DNA of 64,000 nucleotides from Hirsutella rhossiliensis (GCF_020360975.1 NW_025408669.1:4278001-4342000); one strand, 5' to 3'; positions 10,723 to 22,717 are shown, counted from the first letter of the stretch. Made by a program: numbers and translations. The notes: a model not told the origin generated them from the letters alone.

Positions 10723-13414
10723 GGCGAGCGATTTTAGACAGGGACGTAGGATTTAGAGAGGCGGATGTGTCGTTGGGGAAGAAGACGGAATGTGGAGGGC
10801 TGGCGGCGAGGCGTCTTCTCTCTTGTCCTCTCTGCTTTCTTCCGCTCTCGTACTTTGTCGGTAGTGCAATAGGTCAGGACTCTTAACGGGCCAAGCCTCC
10901 CTCGTCGGGGCAGCCCCTGTTTCTTTTATCCTCAGAAGAGGCTGTCGTCGGGGCGCAAAAAGGGAGAGGTCGCTCGTGACGCGGTGAAACATGACACGGT
11001 CAATCGCTGGCCATCCCTGGCGCGAGCTTTTTCAAGGTCTGAGCCAGCCACATCCAACATTGACAAGCTGCATCCTTTGGGTGAGCAGGCAGGGACCCCT
11101 GACCCGTTCATTTCTTCCTAGCCTCCTCCCCCCTTCCCCGGATTGCGTCGTGTGGACTCGTTGGGCGGCTCTCTAGCTGTTGGATGAGCGGGTGGCAGAG
11201 ACCCGTCTCTCCCTGGGGACGTGCTGCGGCGTGCGTCGAGAAGACGTCGTCTCTGGTTTGGGAGGGTGGATGATGCCGGTGGCTGGATACGTCATGGTAA
11301 GATAACAGGCCAAATGCCACGATGGCCACGCTGGCGGATGAAACTGTCCAGGGTGGAAGGAACAAGGAATGTCTCACGCATGGTGCGAGACAGCCAGGGA
11401 ACACGAGGCTATTGCTTTGGGCTCTCTCTTCCCCCTCGAGATGCTGCGAGGGGAAAATTCGGCGGTTTCGACATCTGGCGAGATGAGCCTGCTTCCATGA
11501 CTATAGATTGTGATTTCTTCTCGATCCTGGGCGTTACAGTGCGATGGCTGGCGTTCGAGGCCGGGGTCTCGTGAGTGGCTCGTGGAGCGGCGGCGGCAGC
11601 CCCCTGTACCCCTGGTCGATGGGTGATGCGGGCGCTGTGGATTAGGCCTCAGCGGCATACAACAGGCAAGGCAGGCGAGGACGCTGAGGTACCGAGGACC
11701 AGGAGCCTCCCGGTTCCGCCGAGGGGGATATAGCGCGCAGAGCCGAAGCCAGCGGTACCCGGTACCCATGGACCACCACGTAAAAAGGTCTTCCCCCAGC
11801 GAAACCTCGCCAACAGAATCAAAGCTCGTGACGTCCCTTGCGAATCAATCACATTTTATCAGCAGCCCTACCGCTTGTATCGTGACGGCTACTGAGGAAT
11901 GTGCCTGGATTTACCGCGCACTAACGACCTGCCAGGTAGCTTCCCCAGATCGTGGGGTCCCAAGGGCGTGGGGTCCCAAGGGCGTCGTCGCCGCCGCTCC
12001 CTCGTCCTCGTCCACTATCTCTCCGCCCTCGGCCTGTGCGCTTCCGCCCCGACCTCCCGAATTCCCGCTCGAGGATGTTTGCTTTGCTATTCCGCCAGCC
12101 GGGACCCTGCCTTGCACGGGGCCTCGTGTCGTTGCGGGTGCCGACGTGTCCCCCTTGCAGACTCTCTGCCGGCGCCCCCTCGAGGGACTACCGGTTGGGG
12201 CAATCGTTGGTGACCATTTGAGACCTCGCGCCCCTGCTCTTGGCCAAGTCAGCGCGCATACCAACACGCACTGCAAGTTCCGCCCCCTTGATCGAGATGA
12301 GGGGGAACCAGCCATCGTCTGAATACCATTCTTGGGGCCAGCAACTAACAGAAAAAGGGAACAAAGGCAAGAGACGCCAAGTGCAGATAACTTGGCAAGC
12401 CATTATTCGCCCGCCCTCGCCCCGGCTTCAACTGTGTTGTATTTGGCCAAGCCTTGCAGACAACCAAGAGACATGACAGCCGTGGCGCCTACGACTTACC
12501 CGAAACTGCGCATCCATTTTTCGTGGCTGCAGCGACAGGTGGCCGAGGAGGAACACGATTACGTTGGCTTGATTCCAGCATTGGCTGTGTTTTGGACTAC
12601 TACGGCATTGTGTATCTTGGCCGTCGATCATGGCTCAGTGGACCTGGTCTCGAGGGCTTTAGCCTCTGGGGTTCGGTGACTCGCCGACGCCGCCTCTTGT
12701 TTCTTTTTCTCATGTCTCTTCGGCGGCTGTGGCTATTAGTTAACCAGACTTACGACCCAGCACGAGAGCCCCAGCAAATTTTCAAGAGGCCTGCGCAGCT
12801 GGATGGAAAGCACGTAGCCGCTCCTTGATGCCAGTCTGCTCGGAACCAGCAACGCGGCGAACATGCCGGGGTGCTTTTTGAGGCAGACCGGGAGCTGCTG
12901 TCTGGATGGCTCGCTGCAGACCGCCAGAAGCGGCAGGCCAGAGGAGAAGGTAGCTCGGAGGCCTCCGAGATGAATGAGTGGCCCGCCGCCTTGGAGCTCG
13001 TCGACATCGGTGACGGGTCAGCAATTGATTGCCCGAGTCCAGCGTGACTGGGATCTCTCTCTTAAGCCAATAACCTCGGTGAGGCAGCTCCGATGGCGGT
13101 TCAAGCTGTGTAACGGCATGCCCTTTCTGCTGAATTTCTAGAAGCGGGCTTTACCGCCCTTTTCTCTTTGCCTGCAAGGCATGGTGGAAGCATGCGACGT
13201 GGGCTGTGAAGCTGAGAGTGGCGAAGAAGGTGGGAGGCGGGGGGAAAAAGGAAGAAGAGAGGAAGAGAAGTGATATTTTATTAATATCACTTGATCAAGT
13301 GACGCCTGGAAGACGCACCCCTTCTGGCAACACGACCGAGGAGCGGGCAAGAATTGCCGTCAACCTGGCCGGCCATTGTTCCGGCAGGCCCGGCAGAGGC
13401 AGGTGGCAGGGTAA

Positions 13415-13438
13415 GCAGCAGCAGCAGCAGCAGCAGCA
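13415..13438. repeat. (GCA)8 microsatellite
   Basis: Eight perfect GCA units in intergenic DNA, just before the tetranucleotide-rich stretch. Confidence 0.9.
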
Positions 13439-13475
13439 TCACGGCGTAGCCGGTCTGTGGCAGGGTTGCCGACTG

Positions 13476-13602
13476 CATGTACTGTATGCATGTACTTATG
13501 TATCATGTATGTAGGTAGGCATGTATGTATGTAGGTACATAGGTAGGTAGTAGGTACCGGGTAGGTATATATGTATGTATGTAGCCATGTACGTACAGTA
13601 CT
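13476..13602. repeat. ATGT / TAGG tetranucleotide microsatellite
   Basis: The stretch is a mosaic of atgt, gtag and gtac words: runs of atgtatgtatgtaggt, aggtaggtagtaggtacc and tatatgtatgtatgtag, ending in acgtacagtac. It is impure and probably an expanded and diverged tetranucleotide array. Confidence 0.85.
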
Positions 13603-15905
13603 AAGTTATAGCGGGCTTCCGGTACGCTTTACCCAGCAGAGCTAATGAACTACTACACCATGGTGGGTGGTAGTGTGCGAGATCTTTGCGCCATAGTGCC
13701 TCTCTGCCTGTGGCGCTTCACTGCATCTACTGCACAGTACCCAATCCTCGAGAGTCTGTGTGCAGCTGCAAGATTATAGACGCTTCCAGGCTACTGTACC
13801 TTCCAAGCCTGTACTAAGTAACGTCGATGCGGCTGTCCCCCGATTGGAAGCCCAGACCAGACGAGCACGGCACGAGTGGATATGGCTTCAGCTTGCGAGA
13901 GGCGGCGAAAAAGGCCGGCCGGACTCTTTGGGGAAAGGACGAATCCACACGATTCTCGTTGAAGCATAAGCAGAGGCAATACAATGAGGATACTGTAGCT
14001 GGGTAAAATGCTGCTCCTGCCCGGCTGAGAGGAAGAGGAGGGTGGTTCCTGCCACCACCCCACCCACGTCCTGTACTGTACAGAGGTAGGTACAGTGCCT
14101 GTTGTGCTGAGAGGGAAGGGGTGGGTGCAGGGTACTAGTATGTATGTACTTGACTTGCAGACGTGGCGACCCAATCCAGCGGGACGCTTTCCGACTGTCA
14201 ACCACTCAACCTCACATCGCCAGATCGCGACATTTTTTATTTTATTTTTCCTTTTCTTGTTGGTTACAGTACAATCATCAACTGGCCGACGCCTCCTCTT
14301 GTCAGCTGTCGTCAATCCCCCTCCACTCACACCTCGCACCTGCTCTTCCCTGTGCTGCCGCCTCGACGTCGCCCTCTACCGCCTCTTGACTTGTCCAACG
14401 GCGGCAGCGCTTCCGTCGACTCTGCGCTCGGCAAGGATGCCGCTGCATTGGTACGCACATCGCAGCAAAGCTCCTCGTTGCCCCAGTTCTAGAAGCGCTG
14501 CCTCTCTCGCGCGCAACCCTGGCAGGGGACCGAAAAAGCCGACGCACCGAGCTCGGTTCCCCGGAGGCGCAGATGGCTGGCGCTCCACAGTGCATCCGGT
14601 TCAGCTGTGGGTTGCAGCTTGCAGGAGAGGACCGTTGTTGCCGATGACGAGAGCCGCTTGCATGCACATACTGTACATACAGCACAGTCAGGTAAGCATG
14701 GCTAGTCATTGACTCGTGTGCTATCTGCACGAGTCTACACACTGCATGCATGCAGGCGCAAGGTAGTGGAGGGAACAAAATCATAGCGCCAATCCAGTCC
14801 ATCCACTCAGCTGGGATAACCTACGACCCTCTGCCTCGACGGCCTCGGCCGATGCAACATGATGGAAAACTCGTCTATACCTGGCCGGCGGAGCTCGGTC
14901 TGCTCGGGCACCAGAGACGCTGCTTGACCACTGCCGCGTCTCCCCTCCCTCCCTCTCTCCACGAACCTGGTCGCTGACTCACTCCGCTCTCGTCGCCTCC
15001 ACCGGCATCCTCCTCCCGCCCGAGTCTCAGCGCCATACATGCACGTATCGATGTTCTCGCATGCACATGCTCCTTGCTTGCCTAGCTGAAAAGCGACTCG
15101 AGAAAGACCAGAGCACAAGAAACTGCGGCCTTCTTGGCACTCGAGCCCTTGTCCTCTTGTGTGCAGAAGAGCCGTATTCGGCCCTTGCATACGTCACTCT
15201 CAGCTGCCAACCATGGAACCTGCTCTCTCATGATAGATGCCCTCTGTACGGTGCTATCCTGGCATTGCCCACCCTCAGCACTTCAAGGAACCTGGCCGGC
15301 TCGAAATTCCAAAGGACTGGGTCCTTATCCTGCTTTGGGCCACTGGCCTGCTCTGCGGTTATTAAGGTGTCGTGCTGGCGACAGCCTCTCCACATCTTAG
15401 TCGTCAGGCCGGGCAACGTCGTCCCCTTATCCCCGGCCTTGGCTGGATCTATTGGGCGCTTTCTGAATCCGGCCTCGGCCTTGACCCTTTCCGAACGGCT
15501 GCCGTTGAGGACCCTGGATCTGAACATGTAGACATTTGAAACTTCGCGGTCCTGTCACTGCCTTCTTCTTTGCACCCCTAATCTCCACCCCTTACCCCCT
15601 CCCTTGTCCGTATTGTACTTTGCAGTCGCGCCCAGCTTCAAACTCTGCCGCCGTCGAGTGGGATATGCTATGATTCTGGAGCTTCTCGACGTTTGTCTCT
15701 GGCACCTCAGCCCCCCCCCCCCCTGGCCATACAAGCAAGGACGACAGAAAGACTTCTCCAACTTCCCCTCTTCTCCCTTTACTCTTGCTCCGTCTCCCGC
15801 GGTACCTTGAGCTTTGCGTCAAGCCCCTACGTGTGGGACTATTCGTCTGCTTTCCCACCTCCACCCGCCAAGGAGAGCCTACATACGGGCAGGCCTGAAG
15901 GCTAA

Positions 15906-16750
15906 ATGTCGGCCCCCGCAGTGAGTGAAGAGAAATCCACCCGAGACCGTACAAGGGAGACGTCTTTTGCCTGACACAAGGCTCGTTACTCGCTCCCATG
16001 CTCCAGCAAAGGGACAACTTGGCCCGCATCCGAGATAACCAGAGGAGATCGCGCGCCCGGCGGAGAGAGTATGTCCATGAGCTCGAACAGCGGCTCAGGG
16101 TGTACGAGCTCCAGGGCGTCGAGGCCTCCACTGAAGTCCAGATGGCTGCGAGAAGAGTAGCAGAGGAGAACAGGCAGCTGCGGGAACTGCTCAACAGACA
16201 CGGTGTTTGCGACGACCACATCGCCCATTACCTGCAGTCGGGCACTTTTGCACCCCTCGATGCCGAACAGAACCACCCGTTTCGCGCCGGTGACGCCGGA
16301 ACGGCTGTACAGTCGCTGCACCATGTGATGCTGCCGCGACGGCTGACCGGCCTGGACCAAAGCATGCCGCTCCCTGTGCCGGGCCAGTCGAGCCGGGAGA
16401 CTTCGACGGCCAGCGGGTCAACGACAAGCTCGTCCGTCTGGGAACCGTCGCAGCCGTCGATGGCTTCGTACGGCCACCAGCGTCACATGGGCATGTCGGC
16501 CGCAGTCATGGGCTCGGCCGTCCACGCCCAGTACCCCCCGAGCAACCTGCCCGGGGGTCACAACACGGGCCGGCAAGACGCCGTCTTCGGTGGGCAGGCG
16601 TCCCCCTCGATGCTCAACAGCCCCGGCCAGACGATGCCTACGACACAGGCCATGCAAGCTAGCCGTCCGCTCATGAACTTGCAATATTCGTTGCCGACTT
16701 ACCCAGACTCGACGATGCCGCACTACGGCCCTCCGGGAAGCGGCTGCTGA
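15906..16750 (+). CDS. bZIP transcription factor
   Basis: Exons are 15906..15920 and 16007..16750, giving 252 aa. The first exon is only 15 bases (MSAPA). The 86-base phase-0 intron has gtgagt, a ctgac branch and ctccag. An ATG at 15998, inside the proposed intron and in frame, is an alternative start. Residues about 8-30 form a basic region (NLARIRDNQRRSRARRREY) that continues into a heptad region (LEQRLRVYEL, then QMAARRVAEENRQLRELL), a bZIP architecture. The rest is Ser/Thr/Gln/Pro-rich with several Met, typical of an activation or disordered tail. The strong continuity of basic region and zipper makes DNA binding likely, but the regulated pathway cannot be read from the sequence. The gene stands alone. 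Confidence 0.88.
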
Positions 16751-17856
16751 TACGAGCCGGCGGGGGCCACGGGGCGCGTGGCGGTGATGAGTTGAGCGCG
16801 GCGATAGGAAAGGCTGACTGGCGCTTTTGGGCTCACCGCAGCCCGCAGGTGCCGCGGCAGCAGGGCGGCTGAAAAGGTGGAATCGGAGAGACAGCCATGG
16901 CGGCGCCAACAAGGCATAGGAACCGGGCTTCGGCACCATGAACTGAGACTCGGCTCATCGACTCGCCTTGGAGGGACAAACCGAGCCCATGGACAAGACA
17001 TGGAGGCTTGACGTCTAGTTCAAGCTATACGCTAGTGGATGCAGGGATGGCGGCTTCAACTGCTGAACGGCACCCCAGTTAACCTTTTTAAGGTTTCGAT
17101 CTAGCTGCCCACGAACCACGCGGCAATCGGGGACTATGCGTGGGCTCCTTTGAATTTTGGCCCAGCCGCCGACCGAGTGGTTGCGGAGCCGGCACGGCGA
17201 GGGGGCCGGAAGTGCCTCGCCGTGTCCCGGCCGCCCTCGGGGACTGCAAAGCGGCCGCATCTCGGTGCTGCCGGCCGACGATGCGAGGAGCCATGGCCAT
17301 GAGAAGGAAATCAAGACCAGGGCGTGGGCAAGTTTGAGGCCGGAAGCCTGACGCGGGACTTGGACGTCTGCAGCCGGTGCCTTTGTGCTTGCGTGTACAT
17401 TCATGGCTGCTTTCTTCTTCTTCCTTGGTGACTCTTTTGTCGTTGTTGCTGGACAATGCTTGCCGACCTTTGCAAGCAAATGGTCTGTCGAATGGGCCAA
17501 GCTTTTACACTATGACTGAGACGCGGCAAACCATCGCCGCCGGGGGCTCGACAAAGGTTCTCTCAACGCAGCACAAAGCGACGAGATGCTGCCTTCGATT
17601 TTCAAAGACGGATGCGCATTCAACCCGGGCGTCTTTCAAAGCTACAAAGCAGGGGAAAGCGGTCTGGCATCACGACACTGGTTTACGCCACGAACGGGAC
17701 TAATAAAAAGACAATCGTCTTGGCTTGGCCTGCCGCATCAAACGAAACGGTCGCCACACCAACCTGCGCCAAATCAACGCGGGACTCGGCGACGAAGCAG
17801 CTCTGAACAGCTCTCGGCACTCGCGGGCGAGTCAGACCCCGAATACGTATAACGGG
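16751..17856. other. Intergenic between the bZIP gene and the disordered-protein gene
   Basis: No gene is recognised. Frames on both strands near 17015-17500 are antisense pairs without domains. Confidence 0.5.
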
Positions 17857-19269
17857 ATGACGAAGCGGAAGACAACCAATGACGGAGAGGAGCAGCATGC
17901 GCTGGAGCGGAGAACTGTTAAGAAGGCGAGGATTTATGTACCGGAATCCCGGTTGCCCTCGGCAGAGACGGCGGACGCTGGCGCTGCACGTTACGAGACG
18001 GGGACGAGACATGAACCCGGGCAGAGCCCTGGCCGCGAGGCTGGCGAAAAGCTCTCACCCTCCACGACTGGTAGCGCCCACCAATCGGGACAAAGTGTGG
18101 CGAGACAGCGAACTACGGGATCTACATCAGACAAGGATGATCGTCGCCACAGCCGCGGAGCTGAACGGCGGCTGGAGCCAACGAGCGTCGTCGCCGCAGA
18201 TGCAGCCGTCGCTGGAGGTGATGGGCCTCGTGGCTCTGGCACCGGTGACGCCGGAGTTTCTCGTCCTGGATCGCCACGCCCTCCCAGCCAGAAGAGCCTC
18301 TCGCAGGGTAAGTCGGCTGCGCCTCCTAAGCGATTGGGGGAGCAGTCGGCTTGCAGGAGCGACGGCGACGTTGAGAAGGCGACGACCACATATGTGCGTG
18401 GGGGCGTAAACGAGGACGGAAAGGGGGCGAAAAAGAGAAATGGTGACTCGAAGGAGCAGACTCCACAGAGGCGTTGCAGGGTCGAGGCCTCGACGTCCGC
18501 TGCTGGCCGTCAACCAACCCCTGAACCCGGAGCACGCGGCCGGGCGAAACTTTACCCAACACCGGCGCCAGCCCGCCGGCTCTCTCCACTGGCCTTGCCG
18601 CAGGTCCCCAGTACGACTCCTCCGCCTCGGTCGGGCCTTTCGGCGGCACCTGCACAGATTTTAGATCCGGCAAAGGCTCCAGCTTCGACAAAGGCTTCAC
18701 CCCCAGCAAGGGCTCTAACTCCAGCAGAGGCCTCACCCCCAGCAGAGGCACCACTACCAGCAAAGGCTTCAACAACAGCAACGGCACCGGCGCCACGACG
18801 ACCCCAACCGCCTTCATCTGCCTTCGTATCCACATCACCACGGTCACGCCATCCCCCTCTTCCTTCTCCTGCTGCGAGGCCCCCTATCCCCGCTGAGAGC
18901 TGCGATAACCAGCCCTTCGATTGGCTCGAGCTCCTTCAAGCCACCGAGGCCTTCATGGTGCTCCAACAAATGGAACTGCGTAGCTTCGTCTTGATGGCGG
19001 ACCTGAACGGTGTCCATGATCGCCTGCACCCGCTCATGACCAGGGAGGGCATGGAAGCCGCGCCTGCTCGTGCGGGCCGTTTCCGCCGCGCCGTCGTGGA
19101 CAAGCACATTGAATTCTTCGGCCCCTTGCGCATCGATCATCTGTCCCTCGTGCTCGAGGTCATGAGGGAGAAGCTGGATGGGCTGTGGGAGGTTGGCCGC
19201 CGGGCTGTCAGGGAGCCCGAATGGATCGAGGAAAGATACGCGCGGCACGCCCGGTACGCCATGGTGTAG
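17857..19269 (+). CDS. Hypothetical protein, disordered N-terminal two-thirds and compact C-terminus
   Basis: A single exon encodes 470 aa from the ATG at 17857 (MTKRKTTNDGEEQ). The frame is open further upstream but has no ATG. Residues about 1-350 are rich in Arg, Ser, Glu, Pro and Ala with KKAR and KKR patches that could be nuclear signals. About residues 265-320 form a degenerate Pro-Ala repeat (PAKAPASTKASPPARAL and similar). The last 110 residues are well structured and different in composition: FDWLELLQATEAFMVLQQ, HIEFFGPLRIDHLSLVLEVM, EPEWIEERYARHARYAMV. I do not recognise the family. The long single frame and the shift to a helical, acidic/aromatic C-terminus support a real gene rather than a composition artefact. 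Confidence 0.65.
   Translation: MTKRKTTNDGEEQHALERRTVKKARIYVPESRLPSAETADAGAARYETGTRHEPGQSPGREAGEKLSPSTTGSAHQSGQSVARQRTTGSTSDKDDRRHSRGAERRLEPTSVVAADAAVAGGDGPRGSGTGDAGVSRPGSPRPPSQKSLSQGKSAAPPKRLGEQSACRSDGDVEKATTTYVRGGVNEDGKGAKKRNGDSKEQTPQRRCRVEASTSAAGRQPTPEPGARGRAKLYPTPAPARRLSPLALPQVPSTTPPPRSGLSAAPAQILDPAKAPASTKASPPARALTPAEASPPAEAPLPAKASTTATAPAPRRPQPPSSAFVSTSPRSRHPPLPSPAARPPIPAESCDNQPFDWLELLQATEAFMVLQQMELRSFVLMADLNGVHDRLHPLMTREGMEAAPARAGRFRRAVVDKHIEFFGPLRIDHLSLVLEVMREKLDGLWEVGRRAVREPEWIEERYARHARYAMV
18660..18790 (+). repeat. Degenerate in-frame Pro/Ala-coding repeat
   Basis: Repeated words of the type ccagcaaaggct, ccagcagaggcc and tcaccccca encode (A/P)-A-(K/E)-A-S-P-P units. The period is about 12-24 bases and variable. 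The repeat lies inside the disordered protein. Confidence 0.75.
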
Positions 19270-20061
19270 CGAGCACTCTGGGTCGCATATTTCCTTCTCC
19301 TCCGTCGTCTCACGATGTCTCGTCACCCATTTCCTCTTCCCTCCCCCCTCTCTTTCTCCCTCTCACCCACTCACTGTGTCTTTTGTCGCGCACATACACT
19401 CACACACTCTGTCACAGCCTCTCCAATTTCCCCTCTTTCACCGCCCCCCCCCCCTTTCCCGTGCGCGGCTTGTATCGCTGGTTGAGTCTCTTTCTTTCAT
19501 GTTTGTGTATTTGTGCTAGAATTTTTTTTTTTTGGCTGGGGAGTATGGCTTAAGGGGCTTAGAAAAAGTATGGTGTAGACGAGCTGGCGCCGGGGGCAAC
19601 CGTCGGCGGCATGAAATCGTAGATGCTTTCATGTCATATTTCTTGAACTTTTCTGTCCCTCATAAAAACGTATCCAGAGAATACATGTCTGGACATCTTT
19701 AGGCTGCGCAGCATGCTTGTAACCCTTGCCGTCTGCGAAATCGGCGAAAAGGAAGGGAAATGTATCCTTACTTTTTTGTTTAAGGAAAGGGGATAAGCCG
19801 GAAACTCCCGTGTCGTCAAGGCTCTGCCACCCGGTGAGCATTCTCTGCCATGTAAAGTCACCGGCTGAGTGCATAGTCACAGCAGGCTGGAAACAAGATC
19901 ACAGGCCGCCAGCCCCGTGAATGGAACACGGAGATGAGGCACGACTTGAGGCCAACAGCCTCGTTCATCCACTCACGCTTCCCCCCCCGTTCTGCCTACG
20001 TCACCCGGCACCCACCACCGATACATGGACCCATACATACATACACGCCCGAGCCTCGCAA
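19270..20061. other. Convergent intergenic region
   Basis: The stretch lies between the stops of the plus-strand disordered-protein gene and the minus-strand phosphatase gene. It contains pyrimidine-rich tracts, a C-run at about 19446 and a T-run at about 19522. No gene is seen. Confidence 0.6.
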
Positions 20062-21529
20062 CTACAAGAAGTAGTCGGCAACCGGCTTCTTAGCCGGCAT
20101 CCCACGCGAGTCCTGGGGCGCCGCCTGGAAGACGCGGTAGCGTCTAGCGGGCCCATTGCGTGCCTCGACACCACCTCCCCCCAACCCCCCGCCGCCGCCG
20201 TCCGCCTCCACAAGGCCGCCGTCGCTGCGCCCGACTTCGCCGTTGCTACGGGCAAAGACGCCAGTGCCCGATTCGTCCTCGCACAGCTCCAGCACGGCGG
20301 CCACGTTGCCGCAGCGATAGCAGTAGTTGGGGGCGGACCAGACGGTGACAATAGACGCGTCAAACATCTCCTTGAAGCCCTCCATGACGAGCTGGTGGGC
20401 GCGGGCAATGAGGCTTAGGTCGTTGCGATGATTGAAGACCTTGACAATATCAGCGCCAAAGAGAAAGCCCGCTCCGCGAGGGGAAAGGCCCCAGCCGTCG
20501 ATATCGTCGGGGTCTGACCACAGCAGGTCGCACATGGCGCCCTCGTGCGGCACCTCTTGCTTCCGGTCGATGAGCCGGATCTTATCCACCGAATCGATAA
20601 GCGGACTCAGCCCGCCGTGGACGCACAGCACTGCCCCCGCGGGGTTGCCCACGCTGCCGCCGCTGTCGCCCGACGCGCCGGAACCAGGCGGGCCCGTCTT
20701 GTCGCCAGTTCCGTTGGAGCTCGGGTTCGATGGGCTCGGGGCCTGGTCACGCATGTTGTCCATGAGCTGGTCGGCCTGGCGGGAGAAGCGGCTCATGACG
20801 GCGCCGTTCTGGTCGCACACCTCGATCTCGGTGTCGTCGTCGACGGGCATCTGACCGGGGGAGAGTGTGTTGGAGGCGCCGAGGACAATGGCGCCGAGGG
20901 CCAGGTAATCGAAGACGTCGCAGCAGTAGCGCCACACGTTGGCGCTGCCGTATTTGCGGACGCATTCGTCGTAGAAGCCGTAGACGGTCGTGATCTGGCG
21001 GGATTCGTGGTTGCCGCGGATTAGAGTCATGCGGTCGGGGTATCGTACTTTGAGGCAGAGGAGGAGGAGGAAGGATTCGAGCGAGTAGAAACCACGGTCG
21101 ACAAAGTCGCCTGGTGGACGTGGGTTCCGTCAGCGAAGGCCTATACGTAGGAAGAGAATCGCGGGGGAGGGCGCGGGGGGCATACCCATGAAGAGATAGT
21201 TTGTGTCTGGGACGTCGCCGCCGACGCGAAAGAGCTCCATCAGGTCGTGGAACTGGCCGTGAATGTCGCCACATATCTGGAGTCGCAGTCAGCAAGACGC
21301 GGGATGCTGCAGGGTTATGAGAGGAGAGACGGACCGTGACTGGCGCCGTGACCGTCACCACGTTTCCTTCTTCAATCAGGAGCTCGCGGGCGCGATGGCA
21401 GAGTTCTCGGACTTGAGGCTCGGGGATGGGGCGGCATGCGCGCAGCTGGGCGATGGCCCTGCGGAAGCAACGTCAGCGTGCGAGGTAGACGACGAGCAGG
21501 AGGAGTCACAACCTGTCGAGATCGCTCAT
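20062..21529 (-). CDS. PPG1: PPG1-type Ser/Thr protein phosphatase (PP2A family catalytic subunit)
   Basis: Exons are complement(21513..21529), complement(21335..21458), complement(21186..21276) and complement(20062..21110), with introns of 54, 58 and 75 bases, giving 426 aa. The protein starts [19 protein letters not shown]. The metal-site motifs GDIHG (50-54), GDFVDRG (78-84) and GNHE (110-113) are intact, as are [15 protein letters not shown] and the late [16 protein letters not shown]. The protein ends in VADYFL, the conserved PP2A-class tail whose final Leu can be carboxymethylated. An insert of about 75 residues rich in Ser, Gly and Asp separates the two halves of the catalytic domain, and a Gly-rich stretch precedes the tail. 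Such inserts are typical of the PPG1 subgroup in filamentous fungi, from my knowledge of the family. The first exon is 17 bases. A role in glycogen metabolism or in PP2A-like regulation is inferred from the yeast namesake. Confidence 0.93.
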
Positions 21530-22354
21530 GCTGGGCCCGGGTCGATGACGGTCGCACCTGAGGCGCGGCGACCGCTTGCACTATGGTTTGCGTCGAGACG
21601 GGGTTTCATAACATGTTGCGAGGCTGGAAATGCTGTGGAGATGGCGCACGAGACGATGAGGCAGACTGTCGCTGTCCTGGTACGGCAGGGCAATTCTGGG
21701 TGCGAGGCGATGGGATATATGAAGTTTGGGCGGGACGAAAGGGGGTGCGGAGACGAAGAGATGAAGATGGCGGCTGCGAAGTTGGAAGCGAACTTATGGC
21801 GGCGGAAAGGCTGTGGCGATGAGGCACTCCTCCTCACTGCGACACCTTACCCATGCGAGTAGGGGGTACAGGAGAGACAGTACTGCGCTCAGGGACTGCA
21901 AGCGCTGTACCTTTTTATGCCGCGCGAGCTGGCCCGGGGCCTAAGTTTCTTATTTCGGAGCGCATGTGGAGTACCCTGGACCTAAGTCTTCTGTACATTT
22001 TGCGATCGGTGAGCGCCGCCGCGCAAGGAACAGGCAGGTGAGAAGGAACTGCACGGGAAAATCTGTTTCTCCGGCATCCCGCACCGTCTATTGCTGGCCA
22101 ATGGGAGACCCTGGATATTACCAATCACGCGAATTGCATCGCAGCAACATCGCCAAAGAAGATTGCAAAAAGACACGCCCAACTCCAGCGCCAATCCATC
22201 TCTAGACACACCGGCGCAGCCCCTTGTCGCGGCCACGAAGAACATGTTGCCATTCTAATGTGAGGACTGGACTTCATGTCGGCGACAGGCTTGGCCTGCT
22301 AACCCGCCATTCGAGCCCGTGGCCTCGATAGCATAAAGCTCGAGCGAGGGGATC
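21530..22354. other. Divergent promoter region
   Basis: The stretch lies between the phosphatase (leftward) and the small membrane protein (rightward), about 825 bases. No other gene is recognised. Confidence 0.6.
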
Positions 22355-22717
22355 ATGCCGCCGCACCTACACCCCAGGTCACGCATGACCTCCTCGCTCT
22401 TCGCAACCACTGTCCTCGCCAGCTTTTTTGTCGTCGCGTTGCCGCACATCCTGCCTTGCCCCGTGCCCCGGACAAAGTTTGCCGATGGAGAGGTGGTTGT
22501 CGACGACAACGGACGACGCAAGAGGTGGAGGAGGATTGAAGCTCCAGAATCGAAGAATGGCATTGTGCAGTTTGGTCAGCCCGCCGAAGATGACTCCTGC
22601 GACTCCACGGGACCAACGAGGAGAGAGTGTCCTGTGCCCAAGCCCGGCGGCATCTTGGGAGAATGGTTAGGGTTTCGGCCAAAGGATGACGAGACGGACA
22701 AAAGGGCTGATAGGTGA
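22355..22717 (+). CDS. Small conserved-looking membrane-anchored protein
   Basis: A single exon encodes 120 aa. The N-terminus is basic and Pro/His-rich (MPPHLHPRSRM). One hydrophobic segment at about 12-34 (SSLFATTVLASFFVVALPHI) is followed by the Cys/Pro motif LPCPVPR. The rest is polar and charged, ending in a CPVPKPGGILGEWLGF motif before a charged tail. The shape (short basic end, one helix, hydrophilic domain) suggests a small inner-membrane mitochondrial protein, and I have an impression of similar fungal proteins, but I cannot name the family with confidence. No transfer or damage is seen. Confidence 0.68.
   Translation: MPPHLHPRSRMTSSLFATTVLASFFVVALPHILPCPVPRTKFADGEVVVDDNGRRKRWRRIEAPESKNGIVQFGQPAEDDSCDSTGPTRRECPVPKPGGILGEWLGFRPKDDETDKRADR

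Larger units (their letters stand above)
10723..15905. other. 5.2-kb gene-free region
   Basis: No frame with a recognisable domain, signal peptide or consistent splice pattern was found on either strand. The region contains a (GCA)8 tract, an ATGT/TAGG microsatellite, several TACTGTAC-type words around 14070-14100 and 14670, and a C-run at 15711-15722. The frames at 14095-14712 and 14302-14802 overlap each other on opposite strands and look random. Confidence 0.5.

Noticed and set aside
14095..14802. Opposed 205- and 166-codon frames in the 5-kb gap
   Set aside because: No domain, no splice support, and the two frames overlap on opposite strands. The surrounding sequence contains microsatellite-like words.
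17725..17856. Upstream extension of the 470-residue hypothetical protein
   Set aside because: The extension begins at a TTG codon, which is not a usual fungal start. The first ATG is at 17857.
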